Source: a virus
DNA: 37,001 bases
Virus record (IMG/VR): IMGVR_UViG_3300020182_000086
Location: 1 to 37,001 of that record
Direction: 5' to 3' (one strand)
Part shown: positions 16,978 to 25,184 of the stretch, in pieces
Position numbering within the stretch: position 1 is the stretch's first letter
Layout of the letters: the number at the start of each line of letters is the position of its first letter
Program-made: the position numbers and the translations under genes
The notes under the pieces: generated by a model
The model's database searches: none
The model's input: only the letters and a program-made list of their open reading frames with translations
Told to the model about the DNA's origin: nothing

Positions 16978-19365
16978 CTACATGAAAGCTTGCATACCCA
17001 TATCGGGTTCGTTTTCAAAGTTTTTAGGTAAGCTATCATTTTGACGCTGGCTTATCATTTCACTTTGTTGTGTAGCTTCCATTTTGCTACGTTTATCCTT
17101 TCTATCTTCTATAGCTGCTTCTTTTTGCTGCATTGCCTGAACTTCGATTTGCTTAAGCTGCATATCATATTCAAATTTTTGCTGCATTTTAATTTTTTCT
17201 AAATCAGCTGCTATTTGCATTTTGTTTATTTCCATTTGAGCTTTAGCTTGTTCGTATTGAACTTTAGAACCTGATATAGCTTCTTGCTTTTGAACCTCAG
17301 ACATAGCTGTTTTTTCTGCAGTCTCTGCTTGAGCAGCAGCTTGAGCTTGTATGTTAGCCTGTTGGTTAGCTTGATCTTGAACTCCTTTTTGCTTACGTTT
17401 AACTTTAAGCATTTGGTTAGCTAGCTTAAGATTTTTAATCTGTCTTAAGTCTATAGCATCTTCTAAGTCAATACCTCCTTGGCCTAGCGCAACTTGTATG
17501 TTTTGTTCTAACTTAGCTTGCTCTTCATCGTCCGGTTCTAATTCTAAAAATACACCAAAATCATATAAGTTTAAATCAACAACCTGCTGAAGCGTTTCAA
17601 CGTTATAAGTTGATATAGAGTTTTTAAGTGATTCAGCTGTTAATGGAAAATATAAAGCATCAGCTATTTTAAGAGACACGTTCTCTGCTAGCTTTAACGT
17701 AAGATATAAACTAGCTTGCTTGATATGTCTAGTTGCTACATTAGACGCGTTAGCTGCCATTTTTTGTAGACCTACTAATGAGTTTTTATCTTGCGTGCTT
17801 CCATCTCTTGCTTCGTTTAATCCTGTCACATCACGTATCATTTGTAAATAATATTGATACGTTTGTATAAGTGCTTGTATTTTACCAAGTCCGCTAGAGC
17901 TATTAAGCTCTTGAATAGGTACTTTACCTGGATTCATATCACCATCTTGCGTCATTGACCTACCTACGATAGAACCAGTTTGGAAATACATATTTAATGC
18001 TTCTGCCGGGTTGTAGTTGGTTCCATTGCCAAGATCAACCTCAGCTAAACCGTCCATATCTAAATAAACACCGTCTGGTACCATTCTAGACATTACCTGT
18101 TGCAGTTTGAGATGTGTTAGTTGAATCATATCCGCAAATCCAACGCATTTACTTACAACAGACTCTATGCGTCCCTTATACATCCTAGGAGCACATATCG
18201 TGTAATTCATTTCAACCTTAGTTGTGTCTGCCATTGGTCTAGACATGTTCTCTGCTAAACCCCAGTCTAATATAGTGTTAGTTCCTAAAACTTTAGCTCC
18301 AGTGTATAAAACCTCTATTGACCTAGATACTCTTTCAAAATTATCATTTTCAGGCGGATCAAAAGTGTCTGGCTTTTCTAAAGCTTTCAACAATCCTGAG
18401 TCTGTTTGTTTTATTTTAAATACTTGATTGTGGTAAGTTTTGTACTCAAAGTACATAATCTGTACGGTATTTTCATCATAATTACCCCAACCAGTTATAT
18501 ATTGCCTGTTTCCAGGTGATTTTTGTATTTTTTCTAATTCACTCTTTGATATACCAGGAAACTCTTTTTTAAGTTCCGGTATTGTTATAGATTTTACTTC
18601 ACCTACGTAGTATATATCTTCAAAGTTTGGATCTTCAGTGTAAGAATGAACCATATATGCTGGATCTACGTAGTCAATAGTAATGCCTTCAGCTGTGTTA
18701 AAGTTAGTTTTGCCAGCAGCAATACCAATAGTCGTAAGATCCATGTTTAATCTACGTCTAACTAAGTCAAACTTGTTTTGAGCAAATACAGTTGATATAG
18801 CTTCCTCTTCTGCTATTTCAATTGATTGCTTATAGCTAAGCTGCATATGTAATTCAAGCTCTTCTTTAGATTCTGGAACTGTAACACCACTTGGTGATTG
18901 GTGTAAATCAATACCTAACGTTTGCTTTAAATTATCTAAATACTCCTTAGCCACCATATCCTCTTGAAGTCTGCTAGCATATTCAGTTCTTTTTTTAACT
19001 GAGCTAGGATCTTGAGAATAAGCTTTTATGTCGTAAGACTTTTGTGATATACCATTAACTACAATGTCAACAAACTTAGATAAAATAGGTACAGGTTTCC
19101 AGTCTAAATTAAGATAAGACAAATCACCGTTTATAGATAATTCATCTTTATATTTCTGTACAGGTTGTTCACCTCTAGCGTATAGTCTTAACGAGTGGAA
19201 ATTGTTCCAGTTTGTTAAGTATCTATTACCTCCAGTTCTGCCTTGGTTAAACCACTCATACTCGATAGCTTGAGCAACTTGGTTTCCGTATTCCCAGCTA
19301 GCTTTTTCAGCATCGCTTACTACTTGGCTTGGAAAAGCGCTATTAGTGTTAGTATATATACCCAT
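16978..19365 (-). CDS. Portal protein
   Basis: A 795-residue protein directly downstream of terL (adjacent, no gap), the usual place for the portal that forms the DNA gate of the head. A mixed alpha/beta body carries a conserved-looking stretch near 495-530 (QMIRDVTGLNEARDGSTQDK, then LVGLQKMAA) that I associate with portals of Bacteroidetes podoviruses. The last 150 residues (about 645-780) are glutamine/alanine/lysine/methionine-rich and strongly coiled-coil-prone, consistent with the long helical barrel of P22-like portals inside the head. The length is typical of large podovirus portals. No signal or membrane segment is present. Confidence 0.85.
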   Translation of the reverse strand: MGIYTNTNSAFPSQVVSDAEKASWEYGNQVAQAIEYEWFNQGRTGGNRYLTNWNNFHSLRLYARGEQPVQKYKDELSINGDLSYLNLDWKPVPILSKFVDIVVNGISQKSYDIKAYSQDPSSVKKRTEYASRLQEDMVAKEYLDNLKQTLGIDLHQSPSGVTVPESKEELELHMQLSYKQSIEIAEEEAISTVFAQNKFDLVRRRLNMDLTTIGIAAGKTNFNTAEGITIDYVDPAYMVHSYTEDPNFEDIYYVGEVKSITIPELKKEFPGISKSELEKIQKSPGNRQYITGWGNYDENTVQIMYFEYKTYHNQVFKIKQTDSGLLKALEKPDTFDPPENDNFERVSRSIEVLYTGAKVLGTNTILDWGLAENMSRPMADTTKVEMNYTICAPRMYKGRIESVVSKCVGFADMIQLTHLKLQQVMSRMVPDGVYLDMDGLAEVDLGNGTNYNPAEALNMYFQTGSIVGRSMTQDGDMNPGKVPIQELNSSSGLGKIQALIQTYQYYLQMIRDVTGLNEARDGSTQDKNSLVGLQKMAANASNVATRHIKQASLYLTLKLAENVSLKIADALYFPLTAESLKNSISTYNVETLQQVVDLNLYDFGVFLELEPDDEEQAKLEQNIQVALGQGGIDLEDAIDLRQIKNLKLANQMLKVKRKQKGVQDQANQQANIQAQAAAQAETAEKTAMSEVQKQEAISGSKVQYEQAKAQMEINKMQIAADLEKIKMQQKFEYDMQLKQIEVQAMQQKEAAIEDRKDKRSKMEATQQSEMISQRQNDSLPKNFENEPDMGMQAFM

Positions 19366-21576
19366 TTAACTTATAATTTTTGAATTGACTCCTTTGTTGT
19401 CATATTTTTTAATACCTAAATTTACAGCTTCTCTTCTAACTGGGCTAGACGGAGCGTACCTATGTTTGTTACAAGCCATCAAAGCTAATCCAGAACTAAT
19501 AGAAGCATCATGCTTTGTTCTGTTATTTATGTTAAACTTAGCCCAGTCTTCTAATGTTCTTTGAAAATACATATCACCATATCCAGTTTCTTTTAAACCA
19601 ACGTATGATTCTATATAGGTTTCAATAGCAGCAGCGTGTGCTTGTTTTATATCTTCACTTGAGTTAGGTATTCCACCTAATTCTTTTTCTGTTATTGATA
19701 GTTTGTTGTATTTTTTATCTGGTCTGTTTATAGAGAAGCGTCTATAACCTCTTCTTTTAAAATGGTATAATAATCTAGGTTTGTTATTCTCTGCTAGTAT
19801 AGGCATTCCGTAAAAAACGCAAGCCATTAGAACATCTTCAAAAAATATCTCAGCGGTTTGTGGTCTAGCTATATATTCTAAAAAGAAATGATTTGGAGGT
19901 ACGTCCTCCATACTAAACTTAGTTAAACCGTGTAAAGATCCATTTGATCCTCTCTTGTCAACCGTGCCTGATATATCATAACTATCACAACCAAAAGCTC
20001 CACAGTGTTCGTTGCCTGGATATTTCAATCCACCCTTTATTATCACACGATTTTGTAGATTTAAAGGTGGAACCCAGGAAACCCTGAATCTTCCGCTTTT
20101 GTTTGGTACAAATATAACTTTCGTATCTTTTTCTCCGTTTTGCCACTGAAAACTCCCTTGAGTAACGTTTATTGAGTTTTTAAGATCTTCATTGAAATCT
20201 ATTTGCTCGTATATTTTTGTTAAATTGAATAAAGATTCTTTAGACTCATCTCTAAACGCGTGTTTTGTTGTGCGTGGAAACTGTCTATAAAATTCATTTA
20301 AACCGTCTTGATCTTGCTTTAATCCTTCTACTTCGTTATCCCAGTATTCTATTACACCTTGAGTTATAGTGTCTCCAAGAGGACCTACTACTTCTTTTTT
20401 TGGTGTGTTGAATACAGGAAAGCCATAAGAATCAATGTAGCCTTCGTAGTTCCATTCCATAGGTATGAACAAAGAATAGAGTCCTGAGCGAGTCTGTCCA
20501 TTGGCGTTTCTTTGTGTAACGTCTGAATCATTGTAAAGTTTTTTAAAGTTATCTCCTCCTTTATCTAAAGCATTTGATGTTGATCCCATCATACACTTAC
20601 CTATAATTCTTGAACCTAGTCTTAAACAAGTTCTTGTAACCCTCCAGTTGTTTAATATGTTGGTAGGTCTTTCCCACTTTCCACTTTCATCGTGTACTAG
20701 TAGTTTTAGTTTCTCACCGTCATACGAGTTGTCTCCCGTGTTTTTCCAGTCGATCGTTGTATCGAGGCCGGTGATTTCCTGTAGCTTCTCGTTTGAGTCG
20801 AGTTTACGCCTTGTGAATTTCGAGGCTGGGACTCTGTACGCCAATTCGGTTTTTGGGCGATCCATACCGTCTTGTATTGGTTTAAAGAAAAATGGATAGT
20901 TGACTGATATTGGTACAACCTTGTCTGTAAACATTTTCTTTGCATCGGGTCCAGATTTGGACAGTATACCAAATCTAGCATCTGTAGATATTGTTGCCTG
21001 GTTAACGGTCTCGCCTGATGCCATGAATGAAAACCCTGATCGTCTATTTTTAAGATAGCACATCCCGTAGCTACGCGTGTCGGCTTTACAAGCTTCCCAG
21101 AATATATAGAATAATCTGTTTGATTCCCTAAAATCTGGTTGCCCGACATCAATTTTACTCCACTGCAAGTACATGTAGTTAGTGCCAGTAATATAAGTAG
21201 GCTTGTCTTTGTTAATAAACCAAAAACCCTCTTCACGCCTTGTAAATTCTTTGTCAATGTAATCATACCACTTTTCTTTAAAATCTAACGGGTATTCTTC
21301 CCAGTCAAATACGGATTTAATTTTACTTAATTCTTTTGGGTATTCAGTATACGACCATTTGTTGTCTTTAAAAGTAACAACATCATTTTCTTTTGGCAAA
21401 GCTATAACAAGATTTTGTATTTCATAAATTTCACCTATCTCGCCGGTTTTACTTATAACAACCATATCGTGCTCCTCGTTGTAACCGTACTCCCACTTCT
21501 TATACCTATTAGTTCTTTTTAAAACCTTAGGCTTGACGTGATCTTTAAGTATTTTATATAAAGTCTGCTCGTACAT
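19366..21576 (-). CDS. terL: Terminase large subunit (packaging ATPase and nuclease)
   Basis: A 736-residue protein with both terminase activities visible. The ATPase domain shows a variant Walker A (KNRRSGFS, 176-183), a Walker B with hydrophobic run and D296-E297 (KLLVHDES), and a coupling-type motif GSTSN at 331-335. The RNase H-like nuclease domain shows D531 (GCDSYD), E596 (ILAENN) and D690 (KHDASISSG), the expected acidic metal ligands. The protein drives DNA into the prohead through the portal and cuts the concatemer. It overlaps the preceding 91-residue gene by one base and abuts the portal gene. A stretch at about 20700-20900, between the two Walker motifs, is visibly richer in G+C than the rest. 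Confidence 0.95.
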   Translation of the reverse strand: MYEQTLYKILKDHVKPKVLKRTNRYKKWEYGYNEEHDMVVISKTGEIGEIYEIQNLVIALPKENDVVTFKDNKWSYTEYPKELSKIKSVFDWEEYPLDFKEKWYDYIDKEFTRREEGFWFINKDKPTYITGTNYMYLQWSKIDVGQPDFRESNRLFYIFWEACKADTRSYGMCYLKNRRSGFSFMASGETVNQATISTDARFGILSKSGPDAKKMFTDKVVPISVNYPFFFKPIQDGMDRPKTELAYRVPASKFTRRKLDSNEKLQEITGLDTTIDWKNTGDNSYDGEKLKLLVHDESGKWERPTNILNNWRVTRTCLRLGSRIIGKCMMGSTSNALDKGGDNFKKLYNDSDVTQRNANGQTRSGLYSLFIPMEWNYEGYIDSYGFPVFNTPKKEVVGPLGDTITQGVIEYWDNEVEGLKQDQDGLNEFYRQFPRTTKHAFRDESKESLFNLTKIYEQIDFNEDLKNSINVTQGSFQWQNGEKDTKVIFVPNKSGRFRVSWVPPLNLQNRVIIKGGLKYPGNEHCGAFGCDSYDISGTVDKRGSNGSLHGLTKFSMEDVPPNHFFLEYIARPQTAEIFFEDVLMACVFYGMPILAENNKPRLLYHFKRRGYRRFSINRPDKKYNKLSITEKELGGIPNSSEDIKQAHAAAIETYIESYVGLKETGYGDMYFQRTLEDWAKFNINNRTKHDASISSGLALMACNKHRYAPSSPVRREAVNLGIKKYDNKGVNSKIIS

Positions 21577-21851
21577 TATTTAGACCTCCCTTCTGCAAAG
21601 CCTCTAAAAGATTTCTCTTCTTTAACCTCTACTGGTTTTTCATTTAACATATTCTCTTCAGCTTCTATTCTATTTAATATTTCAAACGCATCAAATATAG
21701 CTAGCTTTTTTGTAGCTGCAGCATTTTTTAATCTATCTGCTGATATATCGTCATCTGAATCAACGATAGCTTCTTTAGCTACCTTGATTAATTCCTCAAC
21801 TGCTTTTTGCCCAGCTTGGATTATGTTCAACTTCGTTTCCTTGGTGTTCAT
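21576..21851 (-). CDS. Small helical protein before terL, candidate small terminase subunit
   Basis: A 91-residue helical, charged protein (KAVEELIKVAKEAIVDSDDD, then ISADRLKNAAATKK). Its last base overlaps the terL start, and its own start lies 56 bases inside the preceding gene in another frame. The location directly upstream of terL and the helical character fit a small terminase subunit. I do not see a clear DNA-binding helix-turn-helix, and at 91 residues it is short for that family. The long overlap suggests that its translation is coupled to the tandem GroES-like gene. Treat the terminase suggestion as a hypothesis. Confidence 0.6.
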   Translation of the reverse strand: MNTKETKLNIIQAGQKAVEELIKVAKEAIVDSDDDISADRLKNAAATKKLAIFDAFEILNRIEAEENMLNEKPVEVKEEKSFRGFAEGRSK

Positions 21852-22401
21852 ATTTAATTACGATATCATTAGATTTCATACAGTATAATCTCTTGCCGTC
21901 AACTAAAAACTCCCATTCTCCATTCGGTGTGTAACCAACTAAGTCTCCTGAGTTGATTCCTAGCGCATTTAAGGAGCTATTGTCATATTTTAATATACCA
22001 ACAAGGCTTTTTTCTTTATCTAGCGTTAAAGACTCTGTATTTTTTATTGGTGAAACAAAACATCTGTCTCCAAAAGACCTCCATTTATCACCTTTATTAT
22101 ATAAGTAGATTTGATTTATAGCGCAAAAATGCCATTCATCTTTAAACCAAGATCTACTTTTCTTTTTTCTTCCTTTCATGTCATAGAATACTCTAAACAC
22201 GTTTTGGTGTATAACAATTATATCACCAACTTCAATATCAGTATTAAAAGCCTGAGGTGTTTCTACTACTTTAGCTAGTCTATTAACAAATTTAAAATCT
22301 TCAATCTTTGTGTTTACAACTAGCTCCTTACCGGCTATTGTTATTTTATTACTGTATTTTTCACCTAATGGCTCTACTATAAAATCGTATAATCCCCTCA
22401 A
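21796..22401 (-). CDS. Tandem GroES-like protein (two co-chaperonin barrels)
   Basis: A 201-residue protein that reads as two GroES-type folds in a row. The first (about 3-102) has the opening GLYDFIVEPLGE and the hairpin VNRLAKVVETP, then the glycine-aspartate turn IEVGDIIVIHQN. The second (about 108-186) has SFGDRCFVSPI, SLVGILKYDN, INSGDLVGYTPN and ends RLYCMKSNDIVIKYE, which parallels the closing strand of GroES (MSESDILAIVE in E. coli). The only usable start is TTG at 22401, overlapping the stop of the gene before. No ATG lies between the upstream stop and residue 75. Because groEL and a normal groES are also in this phage, a specialised co-chaperonin or a barrel-only structural adaptor are both possible. 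Confidence 0.6.
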   Translation of the reverse strand: MRGLYDFIVEPLGEKYSNKITIAGKELVVNTKIEDFKFVNRLAKVVETPQAFNTDIEVGDIIVIHQNVFRVFYDMKGRKKKSRSWFKDEWHFCAINQIYLYNKGDKWRSFGDRCFVSPIKNTESLTLDKEKSLVGILKYDNSSLNALGINSGDLVGYTPNGEWEFLVDGKRLYCMKSNDIVIKYEHQGNEVEHNPSWAKSS

Positions 22402-22625
22402 TACTCCAAGTCGTATTCAACGGATATTGCCATGTGAGAATTAAACTTCTTCCATGGCATTACCTCGTTGTTTTTCTTAATGTGGATATTGTAAGAGTTA
22501 TCAGACTCGTCAAGAAGTATATGTGAAATCTCGTGACCCCCATAAACTTGCTGACCTACAGAATAATGCATAGCGTCATTTTTGTAGTCAGAACCAATAC
22601 TTATTTTTCTTACAATTGAAGACAT
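22398..22625 (-). CDS. Small conserved-looking protein of unknown function
   Basis: A 75-residue protein with mixed beta content and aromatic residues (for example MHYSVGQQVYGG and MPWKKF). It has no signal peptide or membrane segment. The stop overlaps the TTG start of the tandem GroES-like gene in a TTGA arrangement, which should couple the two. It starts one base from the stop of the coiled-coil gene. I do not recognise a domain. The pattern resembles small uncharacterised proteins seen beside terminase in marine phages. Confidence 0.6.
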   Translation of the reverse strand: MSSIVRKISIGSDYKNDAMHYSVGQQVYGGHEISHILLDESDNSYNIHIKKNNEVMPWKKFNSHMAISVEYDLEY

Positions 22626-22626
22626 A

Positions 22627-22878
22627 TTATGCTTTTTCTAATTTAGCATCTTCTTCAATAATTTCATATTCACCTGTTTTTAGGTTTATATTAACTGGAC
22701 CGTACTCTTTTTCTAACTCAAGCTTGTAATCTTCTAGCTCTTTGTTAGCATCTGCCACTTGATGTAAAAGTCCATGCTTTTGTGATTCTAAAATACCAAT
22801 TTGATTAACTAAACCCATTAATTTATCTTGGCTTTCGTTGATTTGTTTTAATTGCTCTTCTGTAATTTTTTTACTCAT
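22627..22878 (-). CDS. Small coiled-coil protein of unknown function
   Basis: An 83-residue protein, helical throughout its first 60 residues with heptad-like spacing (LMGLVNQIGILESQ, then VADANKELEDYKLELEKEYG). It ends in a short acidic beta tail after VNINLKTG. It has no membrane segment. The leader repeats most of the A/T-rich leader of groEL. A coiled-coil assembly factor or tail-fibre chaperone is conceivable, but no family is evident. Confidence 0.6.
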   Translation of the reverse strand: MSKKITEEQLKQINESQDKLMGLVNQIGILESQKHGLLHQVADANKELEDYKLELEKEYGPVNINLKTGEYEIIEEDAKLEKA

Positions 22879-22921
22879 TTGATTTAATTTAATTGTTTAT
22901 AATTTATTATTACTTGTTTTT

Positions 22922-23317
22922 CTATTTATTACTTATAGACTTTGCTTTTTCAAAAGTTCTACCTACAAAATAAGCTCCGTAAACGGTTACTAACAATGTT
23001 TGAAATATTGGTATGTATTCTTTAGCTAATACAAACTCACCGATGTTACCATCAAAGAAAGCTAAGGACGTAAAGATTACAGTTAGATATATTAAGATTA
23101 TTGGTCTAATATTTTTACTTAAAAAACTATCAGACTTCATATCTGCTTCCCAACGCTTACTAACTTCTAATTGAGCTTTAGTATCTGCATCTTCCAGTAT
23201 CTGCTGTATTTGCTTCTTCACTTCTAACCTTTCTTCTTCAGTTGTAGTGAGCTTGTCGATGACGTTACCAATTTCCTTGATGACACCACCTGATAGCCAT
23301 TGAATTATTTTTTTCAC
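22922..23317 (-). CDS. Holin-like membrane protein
   Basis: A 131-residue protein. An amphipathic N-terminal region has a helical charged stretch (about 20-60). Two hydrophobic segments follow (about 71-88 and 101-118) separated by a short loop, and the C-terminus is basic. The layout fits the 3-TM holin superfamily of phages that puncture the inner membrane to time lysis, with the first 20 residues as a possible third, weakly hydrophobic helix. The start must be GTG at 23317, because a stop codon is directly upstream and no ATG occurs before residue 60. No endolysin is next to it, which weakens the case slightly. Confidence 0.65.
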   Translation of the reverse strand: MKKIIQWLSGGVIKEIGNVIDKLTTTEEERLEVKKQIQQILEDADTKAQLEVSKRWEADMKSDSFLSKNIRPIILIYLTVIFTSLAFFDGNIGEFVLAKEYIPIFQTLLVTVYGAYFVGRTFEKAKSISNK

Positions 23318-23327
23318 TTAAATACTA

Positions 23328-23609
23328 TTATTTCCACCTAGATTCTGTTTCTCCGGTTTTTGCATCTGTTTTAACTTGTTTTTCCAAACTAGCGGTTTCA
23401 GGTCCTTGACCAGCGTTGTCTTTGTAGAACTCTTTATATATTTGACTTCTTTTATCTATTTTCAAAATTTTTCCAGTTTTAGGGTGTTTTCTAACAATAT
23501 AGTTTTTTTCACCTTCTTGGGTTTGTAATAATGCTGATTCTTTATATGATCCTCCAACGTGAAGCGGTGACCCTGCGGCTATTGAGTGTTTACTTGTAAA
23601 TGGTTTCAT
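23328..23609 (-). CDS. Small basic protein of unknown function
   Basis: A 93-residue soluble protein, lysine/threonine/glycine-rich and probably poorly ordered (for example VRKHPKTGKILKIDKRSQIY). It has no signal peptide or membrane segment. It lies between the holin-like gene and the secreted lipocalin-like gene, with a long A-rich leader (a nine-A run before ATG on the minus strand). No family is recognisable. Confidence 0.55.
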   Translation of the reverse strand: MKPFTSKHSIAAGSPLHVGGSYKESALLQTQEGEKNYIVRKHPKTGKILKIDKRSQIYKEFYKDNAGQGPETASLEKQVKTDAKTGETESRWK

Positions 23610-23624
23610 TTTTTTTTAATTTAT

Positions 23625-23978
23625 TTAGTTGTTTATTTTTTCTCTTTTAAGCAAATATGTATCTGTGTTATCTCCACTAAAAACACATTGTAACGTGTCT
23701 TCATTTATAATAGTATATGAAAGTCCAATAGTATAACCATTTTTTGGATTATATATTGAAGTTGTAATAGTAGTATCTGTTTGTTTCAGTATTACCTCGT
23801 TAAGCGTTGCATCTTCTTCAAAGCTATAATTAATAATTTTAACCACAGCGTAGTCGCTAGCTAGCATTACAGTCTTGTAAGATGAATCATTCATAACCCA
23901 AACACCTTCAAATGCTTTTTGAGCTTTAGACGTCAGTACTGTAAAAAATAAAGCTAATGTAATAAGTATTTTTTTCAT
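23625..23978 (-). CDS. Exported lipocalin-like small protein
   Basis: A 117-residue protein beginning with a clear signal peptide: lysines at 2-3, a hydrophobic run at about 4-16, and SKAQ at 17-20 for cleavage. This is the typical Bacteroidetes form. The mature part starts with FEGVWVMND and continues as alternating strands with NGYTIGLSYTI and a final GDNTDTYLL region, compatible with a small lipocalin-like barrel. In a phage, a protein sent to the host periplasm or surface often alters the envelope, for example to block superinfection. No such activity can be read from the sequence. The leader is strongly A/T-rich. Confidence 0.7.
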   Translation of the reverse strand: MKKILITLALFFTVLTSKAQKAFEGVWVMNDSSYKTVMLASDYAVVKIINYSFEEDATLNEVILKQTDTTITTSIYNPKNGYTIGLSYTIINEDTLQCVFSGDNTDTYLLKREKINN

Positions 23979-24029
23979 AATATTAAATTTAATTGTTATA
24001 ATATAATAATTACATATAATTGCAAATGT

Positions 24030-24239
24030 TTATTTTTTAATTGGTGTTTCTGTTACGTATTTCGCGCCAGGAAATTTATAGTCATATCCTGGGTACATTA
24101 TTTTTGTATATCCTCGGTTGTCAGTACCTAGTACTTTAAACTCAACTCCTTTCATTGTTATATCGCCTCCTAATATAATATTTTGAGACTTGTTAACGTC
24201 AGGGCTGTTTTTTAAATAACCTGTCTTAGATGTCTTCAT
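24030..24239 (-). CDS. Small phage protein with MYPGYDYKFPG motif
   Basis: A 69-residue protein. The segment from about 27 to 62 (ITMKGVEFKVLGTDN, then GYTKIMYPGYDYKFPGA) resembles a recurrent small uncharacterised protein of marine and flavobacterial phages that I recall but cannot name. It has no membrane or signal segment. It ends at 24030, and its ATG overlaps nothing, with the metallopeptidase-like gene immediately upstream. Confidence 0.6.
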   Translation of the reverse strand: MKTSKTGYLKNSPDVNKSQNIILGGDITMKGVEFKVLGTDNRGYTKIMYPGYDYKFPGAKYVTETPIKK

Positions 24240-24548
24240 TTAAGATCGTTTATAAGCTTCAGCTTCCCAAGGTAGGTTTTTAGCACCTTCTTCCATATCA
24301 GCCCGTGAATACTTTTTACCTTTCCAATATACATTGTCATCGTCGTAATCTAAATCACCTCTATCCATTTGTTCTAAATGAATTTTTTCGTGAGCAACTA
24401 CGTCTTCTACTTGATCTGGATGTAAATCTTTATTTATGGTTATAGAACCATTATTATTAGCTTTTCCCATAACACCATCTTCCATATCTACTCGATATAT
24501 TGGAGTGTTGTCCATGTGGAAAGGTGGATTGTTTAGTTTAAAAGCCAT
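24240..24548 (-). CDS. Mini metallopeptidase-like protein (HEKIH)
   Basis: A 102-residue protein. It contains HEKIH at 53-57 within VVAHEKIHLEQMDRGDL, the HExxH zinc-binding and catalytic motif of zincins. PWEAEAY at 93-99 supplies glutamates (E95, E97) that could be the third ligand in a gluzincin arrangement. The remaining sequence is too short for a full protease, so it resembles a minimal zincin. It is not exported by any visible signal. Zinc binding or a scaffold role without peptide cleavage is also possible. It is packed within a run of small genes between groES and the terminase region. Confidence 0.65.
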   Translation of the reverse strand: MAFKLNNPPFHMDNTPIYRVDMEDGVMGKANNNGSITINKDLHPDQVEDVVAHEKIHLEQMDRGDLDYDDDNVYWKGKKYSRADMEEGAKNLPWEAEAYKRS

Positions 24549-24550
24549 AT

Positions 24551-24703
24551 TTATTTTTTATAAGGAAATATTTTATTTAGTATTTCTTTTCTTTTATTAC
24601 AACCGCATCCACCTGGTATCTTATCAGCTAATTTTTTAATACCAGTTGCTTTTGTAAACTTTTCTATTGAATCTCCTAGTCCTTGCGATATATTATTGTC
24701 CAT
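24551..24703 (-). CDS. Very small protein with CGCNKRK motif
   Basis: I place the start at the ATG at 24703, giving 50 residues. The longer reading from 24775 would overlap the upstream gene by 83 bases and adds an unlikely hydrophobic start. The protein has the pattern GLGDSIEKFTKATGIKKL, followed by CGCNKRKEILNKIFPYKK. This resembles tiny conserved phage proteins of unknown role. The CxC pair and following basic cluster hint at metal or nucleic-acid binding. It overlaps the preceding gene by 11 bases. Confidence 0.6.
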   Translation of the reverse strand: MDNNISQGLGDSIEKFTKATGIKKLADKIPGGCGCNKRKEILNKIFPYKK

Positions 24704-25184
24704 ACTTATTAAAGTAGTTGCTTTCATCTTTATCAAAAAAACTACCTGATTTAGAATTAAACTCTGCTTTAGCATTGTAATCTTTGAAGCCTTTGTCAGT
24801 TGTCTCTTTTAGCTTTTTTGAAACTTTTTTAGTTTCACCTTTGAACTCAGCTTCTTTGTCAGCTTTTGTTTTACCGCCTCTTGGCGTAAAAGCCGCAGCT
24901 ATATTATCTTGAAGTCTTTGAAAGTGTGGAGCTGTAGAAACGTAAGCGTAATCTAAAGGGCTATCTACTTGAGTTTTTTTTTTATAAGTATAAGTGTCGT
25001 CTCCTGGAAACTCTTGCTCGTCTTCAGACTCGTAGTCATAATCTCCCTGGTTTATTTGAGGTAGTAAAGCTGAGTTTTTATACATCTCTTTATCATCTTT
25101 TTTAGCTTGTCTTTCTAGCTGCTTGAGAGTAAATGTTTTTACAGGGTTTTTTTTAGAAAATTTTTGTTGAAATGGTGAGCTCAT
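24693..25184 (-). CDS. Charged protein of unknown function
   Basis: A 163-residue hydrophilic protein with many lysine, aspartate and glutamate residues (for example YDYESEDEQEFPGDD). A middle segment (DYAYVSTAPHFQRLQDNIAAAF) is the only region likely to fold. It has no signal or membrane segment. Its start overlaps the stop of the 65-residue gene by one base, and its stop overlaps the 50-residue gene by 11 bases. No family is recognised. Confidence 0.55.
   Translation of the reverse strand: MSSPFQQKFSKKNPVKTFTLKQLERQAKKDDKEMYKNSALLPQINQGDYDYESEDEQEFPGDDTYTYKKKTQVDSPLDYAYVSTAPHFQRLQDNIAAAFTPRGGKTKADKEAEFKGETKKVSKKLKETTDKGFKDYNAKAEFNSKSGSFFDKDESNYFNKYGQ

Noticed and set aside
20706-21266. A 186-codon frame on the minus strand with a lipoprotein-like start, inside terL in another frame
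   Set aside because: It lies wholly within the well-supported terminase gene, and the leader-like start is probably a chance result of the frame shift.
24704-24775. Upstream extension of the CGCNKRK gene to 74 residues
   Set aside because: It would overlap the previous gene by 83 bases, while the ATG at 24703 gives an 11-base overlap and a compact conserved-looking product.
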